Source: an uncultured Planctomycetaceae bacterium | GTDB taxonomy: Bacteria; Planctomycetota; Planctomycetia; Gemmatales; Gemmataceae | Reading direction: 5' to 3' | Assembly: GCA_937888715.1 (NCBI GenBank) | Contig: CALARU010000387.1 | Coordinates: forward strand, 1-58,015 | Length of the DNA: 58,015 nt | Shown: piece by piece, positions 26,061-35,168 of the stretch | Numbering within the stretch: position 1 is the first letter of the stretch | How the letters are laid out: the number at the start of each line of letters is the position of its first letter | Program-made: the position numbers and the translations under genes | Notes under the pieces: model-generated | The model's database searches: none | What the model was told of the DNA's origin: nothing | Seen by the model: the letters and a program-made list of their open reading frames with translations, nothing else

Positions 26061-27566
26061 TTAAAGTTGTTTCTCTGCAATTTCCAGAGCCCTTAGTAAT
26101 CCTTTTGCTTTGTTAAGCGTTTCTTCATATTCCTTGGCTGGATCACTATCTGCAACAACACCTGCTCCAGCTTGAAGATAGGCTTTTTGGCCTACTAAAA
26201 CCATTGTTCGTAGCGCAATGCAAGTGTCCATGTTTCCTGAAAAATCAATGTATCCAACTGCCCCGCCATAAGGGCCTCTTTTGTGGGGTTCCAAGTCGTC
26301 GATGATTTCCATTGCCCTTACTTTGGGGGCGCCGCTCAGTGTTCCTGCTGGTAGGCATGACTTTAATGCATCTAGTGCTGTCATTTCCTTTTTTAGTGTA
26401 CCTTCAACCGTGCTACATAAATGCATGACATGGCTGTATTTTTCAACAGTCATTACATCAGATATTTGAACTGTGCCAAACTCTGCGATTCGACCTACAT
26501 CATTTCTGCCCAAATCTACAAGCATGATGTGCTCTGCTCTTTCTTTAGGATCAGATATAAGGTCTTGCGCAAGAATCTTATCTTCTTCTTCGTTTTTGCC
26601 CCTGGGCCTTGTTCCTGCAAGTGGGCGAATGGTCACATGGCGTTCTTCCACCCTTACCATGATTTCTGGTGAACTTCCTATGAGGCAGAGGTCATCAAAG
26701 CGAAGAAAGAAAAGGAACGGGCTTGGGTTTACAACTCTGAGAGTGCGGTAGATGTCAAAGGGTTTGGCTTTGGTTTCTGTTTCGAGTCGCTGGCTTAATA
26801 CGATTTGGAATATATCGCCTGCATTAATGTATTCCTTGCATTTAACCACAGCGGTTTCAAAAGACTCTTTGGTAAAATTGGATTTGTAAGGTTGGGAGAC
26901 ATTTCCCTCTGGTTGTATGTCTGTGATTTTTAATGTGCACTGGTTGTTTTGAAGTTGATGTACGATTGCATCGATTTTGTCGCATGCAGTCTTATAGGAA
27001 ATTTCTTTATCATTATCTGTTATGTGCGCATGCACAACTACAGCGATAGTTTTGTTGATATGATCAAAAATCACCATGTGATCATAAAAACCAAAACATA
27101 AATCAGGGAGGTTTCTGTCGTCTGTGGGAGTATTAGGCAGATTTTCTACATATCGGACAGTGTCGTAACCAGTAAAACCAACTGCACCCCCACAAAAACG
27201 CGGTAAACCTGCAATATGTGGCGAACGATATTTGTTGATGTATTCCTGTAAAAGCGCAATAGGGTCATTATGCTCTGAAATACTTTGAATAAAAGTTCCG
27301 GATTGAGTTGGATTTCGTGTTTCGATCGTGACAGTTTTCTTTTTAACACTGAATCTTAAAAACGGATCTGTACCCAGAAAACTATAGCGGCCTACTTTTT
27401 CGCCACCAACAACGCTTTCAAATAGAAAAGACCATTTATCTTGGGATAATTTACAATAAGCACTTACAGGGGTAAGGGTATCTCCTGTTAATTGCCTGAA
27501 TACCGGCACCATGCTGTTGTTTTTTGCATGTTCCAGGAATGATTCGATATTTGGCCGGTGTCCCAT
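26061..27566 (-). CDS. trpE: Anthranilate synthase component I
   Basis: Converts chorismate to anthranilate with ammonia supplied by a TrpG subunit (first tryptophan-pathway step). The 501 residues are the normal length. The N-terminal domain shows the feedback-binding region around FLFESVVGGEKVGRYSFLG (about 49-67). The catalytic domain has SSPEIMVRVE, the IRPLAGTRPRG block (about 318-328), ERAEHIMLVDLGRNDVGR (about 346-363), LPAGTLSGAPKVRAMEII (about 412-429) and RGPYGGAVGYIDFSGN (about 437-452). No trpG or other trp gene lies in the window, so it is a stand-alone gene here. The PAGTLSGAPK block fits TrpE; PabB is a less likely alternative. Confidence 0.93.
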   Translation of the reverse strand: MGHRPNIESFLEHAKNNSMVPVFRQLTGDTLTPVSAYCKLSQDKWSFLFESVVGGEKVGRYSFLGTDPFLRFSVKKKTVTIETRNPTQSGTFIQSISEHNDPIALLQEYINKYRSPHIAGLPRFCGGAVGFTGYDTVRYVENLPNTPTDDRNLPDLCFGFYDHMVIFDHINKTIAVVVHAHITDNDKEISYKTACDKIDAIVHQLQNNQCTLKITDIQPEGNVSQPYKSNFTKESFETAVVKCKEYINAGDIFQIVLSQRLETETKAKPFDIYRTLRVVNPSPFLFFLRFDDLCLIGSSPEIMVRVEERHVTIRPLAGTRPRGKNEEEDKILAQDLISDPKERAEHIMLVDLGRNDVGRIAEFGTVQISDVMTVEKYSHVMHLCSTVEGTLKKEMTALDALKSCLPAGTLSGAPKVRAMEIIDDLEPHKRGPYGGAVGYIDFSGNMDTCIALRTMVLVGQKAYLQAGAGVVADSDPAKEYEETLNKAKGLLRALEIAEKQL

Positions 27567-27741
27567 GGGATTTATTCTTTGCTAGGTTAAAACAAAATTT
27601 TATACCTGTCAGCCGTACGCCATACCACTTATTTTAAAAATAATCGGTCATGAAATCATCGTTGATACTTGACCTACTGATATTTGCTTGCATATTTATA
27701 TATAATTATTCTATGAGTTCAGTGGGGTATTTGGAATTACG

Positions 27742-28128
27742 ATGCATTGTTATGGCTGTAATACTTCAGTAACAAAAGAACAAGAACGCTGCGGTTCGTG
27801 TGGGTTTCCGTTGAAAATTGTATCGGAAAAATGTGATAATTTTGCAGATGTTGGGGCTGAATACCAAAACGAATGGCTGAAATATCAAGAAGACCTTACG
27901 GCCAACGCTTCGAATAAGAGTCTATTGCCTTTAATTGGGGTTTATTTTGGGATAAGGTGCATATTTCTAGGCAATGAGGGGTGCAAAAAAGCGCGCAGTG
28001 TCAAAAAGAATGAGTTAGCAAACCGTTTCATGCATATTCGTAGGTTGGGTGTTTTTGGCTTGATAACAAATCTAATTTCCTTACTTTTAATTATTATTGG
28101 GGTGATTACCCTTATTCGAACCCCCTGA
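27742..28128 (+). CDS. Small zinc-ribbon membrane protein
   Basis: Unrecognised protein of 128 residues. The N terminus is a compact zinc ribbon: CYGC at 3-6 and CGSC at 17-20. A polar middle follows, with a possible first hydrophobic segment near 62-75 and a strong C-terminal membrane helix (about 100-125, rich in Ile/Leu). The ribbon would face the cytoplasm. Such zinc-ribbon plus membrane-helix proteins are common and rarely characterised. It stands alone, divergent from trpE, with a TATAAT at 27701-27706 in the upstream gap but no clear -35 box at proper spacing. No function is proposed. Confidence 0.7.
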   Translation: MHCYGCNTSVTKEQERCGSCGFPLKIVSEKCDNFADVGAEYQNEWLKYQEDLTANASNKSLLPLIGVYFGIRCIFLGNEGCKKARSVKKNELANRFMHIRRLGVFGLITNLISLLLIIIGVITLIRTP

Positions 28129-28306
28129 TTTTATTTTTTAACTAGATTCAAGCGGTATTCCTACCACATATTAAATTTCCTGTGTTATTTAGTGATTACC
28201 TTAAAACATTAAATTTTAAGGTTCATCTGGTGTTTTTAACTAATTAAACTTATTATAAAATCATGTAATATTTTGAAACGAAGGCAAAAACCCTAATAGG
28301 TGATTC

Positions 28307-28909
28307 ATGAGTTCGGAAGTAAATCCAGAACCTAATAAAGAGCCCGAAACCGTAACTCAGGAAGTTAAATATTCCCAAGTGAGCGCAAGGGTTACAGAAA
28401 AAGTTTCCAGCGGTGTTTTTTCGTCAGGTGCTTTATTGCTAAATGGGCAAAACGAGTTTATTTTAGATTTTTTGCAAAGAATGGTTCAGCCACAACGGGT
28501 GGTAGCTAGGGTTGTGATGAGTCCGCCCGCCCTTCTAAGTTTTTGCAATGCCCTTGAAGAAAATCTTTCGATGTTTCAGGCTAAATTTGGTGCGCCCCAG
28601 CAATTACCACCCCCTCCGCCAGGTTCGGTCCCATTGCCAATCGATGAGTTGTATGCGCAATTGAAAATCGCAGATGAGATGCTGGAAGGTTCCTACAGCA
28701 ATGCTGTGATGATAAGTCATAGCCCAAGTGATTTTGTTTTTGATTTTATTGCAACTTTTTATCCCAGAAGTGTGGTGTCTGCTCGGGTGTTTATGTCTGC
28801 ATCACAAATTCCCCCCTTTCTAAATACATTGAAAAAAGGGTTCCAGCAATTTAAAGATAAAATGACGCCCCCCCCCGCTTTTGGCCAAAACCTGTCGCCA
28901 CCTAATTAA
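28307..28909 (+). CDS. Tandem DUF3467 protein
   Basis: Soluble protein of 200 residues built from two copies of a DUF3467-like unit. Copy 1 (about 28-95) reads ...LLLNGQNEFILDFLQRM then RVVARVVMSPPALLSFCNAL. Copy 2 (about 125-187) reads ...VMISHSPSDFVFDFIATF then SVVSARVFMSASQIPPFLNTL. They share the pattern N/S-x-E/D-F-hydrophobic-DF, a proline, then ARVxMSxxx. A Pro-rich linker (PPPPPGSVPLP) joins them. DUF3467 is usually a single small domain; a fused pair could mimic a dimer. No signal peptide or membrane helix is present. The biochemical role of the family is not known to me. It stands 39 bp before hrpB and may share its transcript. Confidence 0.75.
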   Translation: MSSEVNPEPNKEPETVTQEVKYSQVSARVTEKVSSGVFSSGALLLNGQNEFILDFLQRMVQPQRVVARVVMSPPALLSFCNALEENLSMFQAKFGAPQQLPPPPPGSVPLPIDELYAQLKIADEMLEGSYSNAVMISHSPSDFVFDFIATFYPRSVVSARVFMSASQIPPFLNTLKKGFQQFKDKMTPPPAFGQNLSPPN

Positions 28910-28948
28910 CCTGATTGCTATCAACAAAATAACTTTTGGTGTTTAAGC

Positions 28949-31441
28949 ATGAATGAGCTGGATTCATTGCCAGTAGCTTTGGTAATGCCTGAGTTAATCA
29001 ATGCGTTGGGTAATGGTAGTGCCGCAGTACTTCATGCCCCCCCGGGAGCAGGAAAAACGACTCTTGTTCCGATCGGATTAATAAAAGCAGGATACGAAGG
29101 CATTGTTTTAATAGAGCCGCGAAGGTTGGCTGCTAAAGCTTCGGCTTTACGGATTGCCTATCTGCAGGGATCAAAAATTGGGGATTTAATTGGGTATCAA
29201 GTTCGGTTTGATTCTAATTATTCCAGCAAAACAAAATGTTTGGTTGTTACAACTGGTATCATTTTAAATTGGTTGTCCTCCGACCCTTATCTTTCTGATT
29301 GCAAAATCCTCGTCTTCGATGAATTTCATGAAAGAAGTTTAGAGAGTGATCTTTTATTGGGTATGGCTAGGTTGTTGCAAAAAACTGTGAGACAGGATTT
29401 AAAAATTCTTGTGATGAGTGCAACGCTTGATAGCCATAAAGTTTCAGCCTACATGGATGATTGCCCAGTGATTTCTAGCATGGGAAAAATGTATCCTGTC
29501 GAGATAAGTTATCAAGTGTCTAAAAAAGATTTTCGCTTAGAGGATGCAATTACTTCAGAAGTTTTTAATATTCAACAAAAAACAAAGGGCGACATCTTGG
29601 TGTTTTTGTCTGGGATGTATGAGATTCTTTCTTCCAAGGCGCAACTTGAAAAACAATTTCCCGGATTGGATATACACATTCTGCATGGCGATTTACCCAT
29701 TGAGGTTCAGGAGAAATCTTTAAAAAAAGCTCCGCGAGACAGGGTGATATTGTCCACCAATGTTGCAGAAACATCCGTAACGGTTAATGGTGTTAAAGCG
29801 GTGATTGATTCAGGGCAGGCGAAAAAAAGTTTCTTTGATAACAGATTGGGTCTGAATAGTCTGGAAACAATTCGTATATCTAAAGCCTCAGCGGATCAGC
29901 GAGCTGGTAGGGCAGGCCGGGAATCTCCAGGTTTTTGTTCAAGGCTTTGGTCTGAAAAAGATCAGATTATGCGCGAAGATTTCGATAAACCTGAAATTCA
30001 TCGGGTTGATTTGTCTGCAGCTTTGTTATGCCTTTTTGCCTTAGGAGAAAACAACTGGGAAGAATTTCCTTGGTTTGAAAAACCTAATCGCCTTGCGGTT
30101 GATAATGGAATAAAGCTTCTGGAAAACTTAAAGGCTATCCACCATGGAAAAATAACCCCACTTGGCGTTAAGATGAATGAAATCCCACTTCATCCCAGGC
30201 TCGCTGCTATTTTGCTAAAAGGGGCTAACAAATCCCTTCGCCAAGTTTCTCTGGCCATAGCTATTCTTTCAGAAAGATCCGTATTTAATCAAACTTTTGG
30301 TGGTTCAAATTTTAGGCGTGATCAAAGTGCCTCTAGTTCAGATGTTCTCGATGTGGTTGAACTTCTTGAACAGTATCAATCATTCAGAAATTCGGTGCAA
30401 AGTAACAATGTGATTCCCGATCGGGCAGCAAATGTTTTTCGGGTCCGGGATCAATTGATTGCTTCATTTGGTGGAGATAAAATTTTCGAAAATACAGGAA
30501 CAGAGGAAGATTTTCTGCGCGCAATACTAGCTGGGTTTCCGGATCGTGTTGCTAAAAGACGAGAAAAAAAAGACATGAAAGCTTTGATGGTTGGCAATCG
30601 TGGCGTTGTGCAATCGAAAAAAAGCATGGTTAGGGATCATAGCTTTTTCGTTTGTGTTGATATTCAGTCGGGCGATGAAGAATCTATTGCAAGAATGGTT
30701 TCAGGTATAAATGCGGATTGGTTAGACCCTGTTTTTAAAAGAACCCAACGAGAAGTTTTGTATGATCCTAGTTTGAAGAAACTCATTGCAGTCCAAAAAT
30801 CATATTACATGGATTTGGTTTTGGATCAAAAAGATTCGCATTTGACCCCAGATGATTTGAGTGGCGAAATATTGCATCAGGGTTTAATGAGCCATTTGAA
30901 AGAGGTTCTTCCTGTTCTTGATTCGCCTGCAGGTCAATTGTTGGAACGGATAACCATTTATGGGCAATTGTTTCAGAATAAAAATTTCCCGTTGATTGAT
31001 TCAGATTCTTTGTTGGAGCCTTTATTATGGCTCTGTAAGGGTAAAAAAACACTTCCAGAAGTTCGGGATGGAGATTGGTTTAACGCGGTGAAAACTATTC
31101 TTTCTCACGAACAGTATGTTGCTTTGCAAAAAGAACTTCCCGAGAAGTTGACACTGCCTTGCGGAAAAATTGTTCCCCTGAAGTACGAGTTAGGGAAATC
31201 TCCATTGCTTGAGGCAAGAATCCAAGAATTATTTGGCTGGAAAGAAACCCCCAAGCTTGGTGGGGGCAAACTTCCTTTATTAATTTCTTTGTTGGCTCCT
31301 AATTATCGATCTCAGCAATTGACTTTGGATTTAGCAGGTTTTTGGAAAAACACCTATCCGCAAGTTCGAAAAGATTTAAGGGGTAGGTACCCAAAGCATG
31401 CTTGGCCAGAAGACCCCCTAATAAACGAAACGGAACCTTAA
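28949..31441 (+). CDS. hrpB: ATP-dependent helicase HrpB
   Basis: DEAH-family RNA helicase-like protein of 830 residues, the normal HrpB length. Motifs: Walker A PPGAGKTTLVP (about 31-41), the EPRRLAAKASALRIA region, DEFHERSLESDLLLG (motif II, about 124-138), MSATLD (about 157), STNVAETSVTVNGVKAVIDSG (motif V region, about 270-290) and QRAGRAGRESPGFCSRLW (motif VI, about 315-332). The C-terminal HrpB domain includes KAVQS-like material and the closing region GRYPKHAWPEDP near the end, which is characteristic. The physiological role of HrpB is poorly known. The gene ends in a hairpin shared with the convergent gnd. Confidence 0.93.
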   Translation: MNELDSLPVALVMPELINALGNGSAAVLHAPPGAGKTTLVPIGLIKAGYEGIVLIEPRRLAAKASALRIAYLQGSKIGDLIGYQVRFDSNYSSKTKCLVVTTGIILNWLSSDPYLSDCKILVFDEFHERSLESDLLLGMARLLQKTVRQDLKILVMSATLDSHKVSAYMDDCPVISSMGKMYPVEISYQVSKKDFRLEDAITSEVFNIQQKTKGDILVFLSGMYEILSSKAQLEKQFPGLDIHILHGDLPIEVQEKSLKKAPRDRVILSTNVAETSVTVNGVKAVIDSGQAKKSFFDNRLGLNSLETIRISKASADQRAGRAGRESPGFCSRLWSEKDQIMREDFDKPEIHRVDLSAALLCLFALGENNWEEFPWFEKPNRLAVDNGIKLLENLKAIHHGKITPLGVKMNEIPLHPRLAAILLKGANKSLRQVSLAIAILSERSVFNQTFGGSNFRRDQSASSSDVLDVVELLEQYQSFRNSVQSNNVIPDRAANVFRVRDQLIASFGGDKIFENTGTEEDFLRAILAGFPDRVAKRREKKDMKALMVGNRGVVQSKKSMVRDHSFFVCVDIQSGDEESIARMVSGINADWLDPVFKRTQREVLYDPSLKKLIAVQKSYYMDLVLDQKDSHLTPDDLSGEILHQGLMSHLKEVLPVLDSPAGQLLERITIYGQLFQNKNFPLIDSDSLLEPLLWLCKGKKTLPEVRDGDWFNAVKTILSHEQYVALQKELPEKLTLPCGKIVPLKYELGKSPLLEARIQELFGWKETPKLGGGKLPLLISLLAPNYRSQQLTLDLAGFWKNTYPQVRKDLRGRYPKHAWPEDPLINETEP

Positions 31442-31456
31442 AAATAAGGTCCCGTT
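31429..31456. terminator. Bidirectional hairpin between hrpB and gnd
   Basis: Arms AACGGAACCTTA (31429-31440) and TAAGGTCCCGTT (31445-31456) pair at 11 of 12 positions around an AAAA loop. The hairpin includes the hrpB stop codon. Moderately T-rich sequence follows on both strands, so it probably ends both convergent transcripts. Confidence 0.6.
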
Positions 31457-31481
31457 CGAAGTTGTTTAGAAAAGTTAGACT

Positions 31482-32945
31482 TTAAGCGTTGTAAGTGGAG
31501 CTTGAAACATCGCCCCCACGGCCAGTCCAGTTGGTGTGGAAGAATTCGCCCCTTGGTTTATCAGTTCTTTCGTAAGTGTGCGCGCCAAAATAATCGCGTT
31601 GGGCTTGCAGTAGATTTGCTGGCAAGCGTTCTGTTCGGTAGGAATCAAAGAATGACAACGCAGTGCTCATTGCTGGTACTGGAATGCCTTTTTTGATTGC
31701 CAAGGCAACGATGTTTCTCCAGCCTTTTTGTGAACGCTTCATTTCTTTTTTAAAGTAACTATCAAGCAAAAGATTGCTAAGGCTTTTCTTTCGGTCGAAA
31801 GCTTCTTTAATTTTACCTAGGAACCTGCTGCGAATAATGCAACCTCCTCTCCACATCAGGGCGATCCCACCATAATTTAATTTCCACCCATATTCCTTTG
31901 CTGCAGCTTGCATCAACATATACCCTTGGGCATAGCTCACAAGTTTAGAAGCATAAAGGGCATCGTGAATATTTTGGATAAGTTTTTCTTTCTTACCTGA
32001 AATGTTAGGCTTGGGCCCCTTGATGGCCTTTGAAGCTATAACTCTTTCCTCTTTTAGTGCGGAAACGCATCGAGCGTAAACAGCTTCAGAAATCAGCGTT
32101 ACAGGCATAGCCAATTCTTGGGAGTTGATTACGGTCCATTTACCAGTACCTTTTTGGCCTGCAGCATCCAAGATTTTTTCAACCATAGGTTGCCCATCGG
32201 TATCTTTGAAGTTCAAGATGTCTCTGGTGATTTCGATTAGATAGGAATCAAGTTCGCCCTTGTTCCATTCTTCAAAAACTTTATGCATTTCATCGTAAGA
32301 AAGCCCCAAACCTTTATGCAAAATATCGTAGGCCTCGCATATTAATTGCATATCACCATATTCGATCCCATTGTGGACCATTTTTACATAGTGGCCAGCA
32401 CCACCCTCACCCACCCAATCACAGCAGGGGGTTCCATCTTCAACCTTTGCGGAAATATCCTGGAAGATAGCTTTGACATGATTCCAAGCGTCTGGACTGC
32501 CACCCGGCATAATGCTAGGGCCCCGACGGGCACCTTCTTCGCCACCTGAAACACCTGTACCTATAAATAGAATCCCCTTCGATTCCAAATATTTGGTTCG
32601 CCTTACGGTATCACCAAAAAGTGAATTTCCACCATCGATGATGATGTCGCCTTTTTCAAGGTGTGGAAGAATTTGTTCGATAAAGTCGTCAACTGCTTGA
32701 CCAGCTTTAACAAGCATCATGACGCGTTTTGGTTTTTTGAGTAGCTTGCACATTTCTTCAATGCTATGGGCACCAATTACTTTGGTTCCTTTGGCTTCTT
32801 TGGCAAGAAAATCGTCCACCTTTGAAGTGGTTCTGTTATACGCAACCACAGTGTAACCATGATCATTCATGTTAAGAATCAGGTTTTGGCCCATTACAGC
32901 CAAGCCAATTAATGCGATATCGCCTTTAGGTTCAGAATTGCTCAT
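31482..32945 (-). CDS. gnd: 6-phosphogluconate dehydrogenase, decarboxylating
   Basis: Oxidative pentose-phosphate enzyme: 6-phosphogluconate plus NADP+ gives ribulose-5-phosphate, CO2 and NADPH. The 487 residues match the long (E. coli/animal-like) type. The Rossmann motif is GLAVMGQNLILNM (about 13-25) followed by NRT. The substrate block is GVSGGEEGARRGPSIMPGG (about 130-148), the catalytic Lys/Asn segment is VKMVHNGIEYGDMQ (about 186-199), and the C terminus AHTYERTD...GEFFHTNW is conserved. The ATG at 32945 has a GGAA box 7 nt before it; two upstream ATGs in frame add 4 or 9 residues without a better signal. It supplies ribose-5-phosphate precursors that prs could use. Confidence 0.95.
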   Translation of the reverse strand: MSNSEPKGDIALIGLAVMGQNLILNMNDHGYTVVAYNRTTSKVDDFLAKEAKGTKVIGAHSIEEMCKLLKKPKRVMMLVKAGQAVDDFIEQILPHLEKGDIIIDGGNSLFGDTVRRTKYLESKGILFIGTGVSGGEEGARRGPSIMPGGSPDAWNHVKAIFQDISAKVEDGTPCCDWVGEGGAGHYVKMVHNGIEYGDMQLICEAYDILHKGLGLSYDEMHKVFEEWNKGELDSYLIEITRDILNFKDTDGQPMVEKILDAAGQKGTGKWTVINSQELAMPVTLISEAVYARCVSALKEERVIASKAIKGPKPNISGKKEKLIQNIHDALYASKLVSYAQGYMLMQAAAKEYGWKLNYGGIALMWRGGCIIRSRFLGKIKEAFDRKKSLSNLLLDSYFKKEMKRSQKGWRNIVALAIKKGIPVPAMSTALSFFDSYRTERLPANLLQAQRDYFGAHTYERTDKPRGEFFHTNWTGRGGDVSSSTYNA

Positions 32946-33167
32946 AGTTATTTCCATTAGAAAAGAGGCCAAACAGTGTCATTCAATATTTGAGGAAATG
33001 CCAAGCATTGCCAACTCTTAATGACTTATAAATGATAATCTAGGCATAAATTGCCCGTTTGGCTAGCAAAACATAAGAATTGTAGGGAAGAAGTTTTACT
33101 GGTAATTCGTGGGCATGATAGAATAATTGTTTGACTAAATGATTAGCATAATAAAAAAGGTGCAAAA

Positions 33168-34220
33168 ATGGCAGCAAGTATTTTTCCGATGATGTGTCCT
33201 AAGATTGATCCTGCCCCCATATTTGAGTTATTCCGTGGGAATTATGCAACAGAGTTGCTAACCGCCTCTGTTGTGCATTTTAATCTTTTTGAAGAAATAG
33301 CTTTAAACCAAGTAGGATCTGAGTTATTGAGAGCCAAATTAGGGCTTGAAAGACGAGCTTGGATTGTTCTGATTACTGGGTTAAAAGCTTCAGGGTTATT
33401 GTTGGAAAACAATGGGAATCTTACCCTTTCTGAAATTGCAAAATCTACGCTTCTAAAAGATTCAAGGCATAGTATTGCTTCTTATATTGGCTTATCTGGG
33501 CAAACCGCTGGAGTTCTGGAAATGGTGAATCGACTCCGAGTTTCAAAACCAGTTCATGCAGATAAGCCTGATGTAGGCGCAGCTTTTATTTTTCGTGAAG
33601 GCCTAGATTCCGCAATGGATAAAACCGAAAGTGCTATGAATCTGACTTTGTCGCTTTCTGGAAGGGCCATGAATGTTGCACCAGTGCTTGCAGAAAAACT
33701 CCCTCTTTCAGGTAATAAAATCCTTCTTGATGTTGGCGCGGGTAGTGGACTCTATTCCATTGCGTTGCTTGAAAAAAATAAAGATTTAAATGCCATTCTT
33801 TGGGATGGCGCAGAGGTTTTGAAAGTAGCGGATAATTTTGTAAATCAAGCAGGGATTGCATCAAGGGTTACAATGCTTCCGGGCGATATGTTCGCAGATT
33901 CTGTGCCCGCAGGCGTGGACGTTGTTTTGCTCTCAAATATTTTGCATGATTGGGATGAACCCGAATGCGTTCGTCTTATCAATAAACTTGTTAATGCCCT
34001 CCCCAAAGGCGGCCTACTTCTTGTGCATGATGTGTATCTAAATGATGAGCTTGATGGCCCCTTAGAAATTGCTTTGTATTCTGCTGCTCTTTTCTCTCTT
34101 ACCGAGGGCAGGGCATATAGCAAAAAAGAATATCAGGCATGGTTAAATGAAGCAGGGATGACTTTGCTTAAAGTCATCCCTACGCTGGCTCATTGTGGAG
34201 TAATGGTTTTTTCTAAATAA
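33168..34220 (+). CDS. SAM-dependent O-methyltransferase-like protein
   Basis: Class I methyltransferase of the plant O-methyltransferase/hydroxyindole O-methyltransferase group, 350 residues. An N-terminal winged-helix dimerisation domain (about 15-100) includes LFRGNYATELLTASVVHFNLF and the LKASGLLLENNGNLTLSEI segment. The SAM domain starts at ILLDVGAGSGLYSIALLEKN (motif I, about 185-204), then WDGAEVLKVADNF, LPGDMFADSVPAGVDVVLLS and NILHDWDEPECVRLI (about 262-276), with LLLVHDVYL near 289. The HDW histidine corresponds to the usual catalytic-base position of plant O-methyltransferases. No biosynthetic genes are adjacent, so the substrate is unknown. It converges with fabI across about 12 bp. 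Confidence 0.83.
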   Translation: MAASIFPMMCPKIDPAPIFELFRGNYATELLTASVVHFNLFEEIALNQVGSELLRAKLGLERRAWIVLITGLKASGLLLENNGNLTLSEIAKSTLLKDSRHSIASYIGLSGQTAGVLEMVNRLRVSKPVHADKPDVGAAFIFREGLDSAMDKTESAMNLTLSLSGRAMNVAPVLAEKLPLSGNKILLDVGAGSGLYSIALLEKNKDLNAILWDGAEVLKVADNFVNQAGIASRVTMLPGDMFADSVPAGVDVVLLSNILHDWDEPECVRLINKLVNALPKGGLLLVHDVYLNDELDGPLEIALYSAALFSLTEGRAYSKKEYQAWLNEAGMTLLKVIPTLAHCGVMVFSK

Positions 34221-34232
34221 ACAACAACGTTG

Positions 34233-35114
34233 TTAAACGCCCATTACATTATAGCCACAATCAACATATAGAACCTGGCCCGTAATTGCGGATGCCAATG
34301 GGCTACATAAAAAGGCAGTGGCGTTTCCAACTTCATCGGCTTCTATTGGGCGTGGCAAAGGCGATCTGCTGGTAGCGTGATCGATCATTTGGCCGATATC
34401 ACCAATGGCTTTTGCAGCACGGGAAGCGTAAGGGCCTGCGGAAATAATATTAACCCTAATGCCTTTTGGTCCCAAATTACTTGCCAATTGTTTGGCATCA
34501 ATTTGCAAAGCAGATTTTGCGGTGGACATTCCACCACCATAATGTGGAACAACTCTTTCGCCACCTATGTAGGAAAGGCCAACCACGCTAGTGCCACCTG
34601 GCTTGTTTTCCATCAAAGGAAGTGCGGCTCTACTTAGAGCAGTTAAGGAATAGGCACTAACACTTAAAGCAGTGAGGTAAGCAGCTCTCGATGTGTTGAC
34701 AGCGGAGTTTTTTATTTCCGGGCTGAATGCAACAGCATGAATAAGAATATCAACAGATTTTACCTGCTGTGAAAGAGTATCAATCATGCCTTTGATTGAA
34801 AAATCGCCATGCTTCGCATACCGTTTATCATTCTTGGTTTTTTCGTCGACATCATCCATTGTGTCAAAGCTAACATCGCAAGGAAGAATCTTTTCAATTT
34901 TCATGTTTCCTTGAGCATAAGGCAGAATCCGACTCTCGGCATCAGTGTCACGCTCCATAATACTTTCAACAATACCAACCAGCCTAGGGTGGACTGCAAA
35001 AAAGAGAGTGGCGCCTGCGGCTTGAAGAGTTTTTGCAATATGCCAAGCAAAACCAACATTATCACCTACACCAGTAATCAGTGCCACTTTACCTTTTAAA
35101 TCAATAGGAATCAT
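34233..35114 (-). CDS. fabI: Enoyl-ACP reductase, plant/chlamydial type
   Basis: NADH-dependent enoyl-acyl-carrier-protein reductase, the last reducing step of each fatty-acid elongation cycle. The 293 residues exceed E. coli FabI (262). Cofactor-binding ALITGVGDNVGFAWHIAK is at about 11-28. The active site reads YGGGMSTAKSAL (Tyr near 193, Lys eight residues later), the spacing of plant and apicomplexan enzymes; E. coli has YNVMGLAK, seven residues apart. An insertion after the second strand region (about 45-90), SAGPYASRAAKAIG and SPLASAITGQVLYVDCGYNVMGV also match the plant/chlamydial group. An AGGAG box lies 6 nt before the ATG. It is monocistronic as far as visible. Confidence 0.94.
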   Translation of the reverse strand: MIPIDLKGKVALITGVGDNVGFAWHIAKTLQAAGATLFFAVHPRLVGIVESIMERDTDAESRILPYAQGNMKIEKILPCDVSFDTMDDVDEKTKNDKRYAKHGDFSIKGMIDTLSQQVKSVDILIHAVAFSPEIKNSAVNTSRAAYLTALSVSAYSLTALSRAALPLMENKPGGTSVVGLSYIGGERVVPHYGGGMSTAKSALQIDAKQLASNLGPKGIRVNIISAGPYASRAAKAIGDIGQMIDHATSRSPLPRPIEADEVGNATAFLCSPLASAITGQVLYVDCGYNVMGV

Positions 35115-35168
35115 GAAAGCTCCTGCAAACTCGAAACATTCAAAAGTAAGAGAAAGTAACCCCGAAAA

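Noticed and set aside
28199..28219. CTTAAAA/TTTTAAG inverted repeat after the zinc-ribbon gene
   Set aside because: Only A/T pairs apart from the end pair and surrounded by AT-rich DNA; expected by chance.
34223..34234. AACAACGTTGTT palindrome between the methyltransferase gene and fabI
   Set aside because: It has no loop and weak AT-rich pairing, so it is not a convincing terminator, though it lies between convergent genes.
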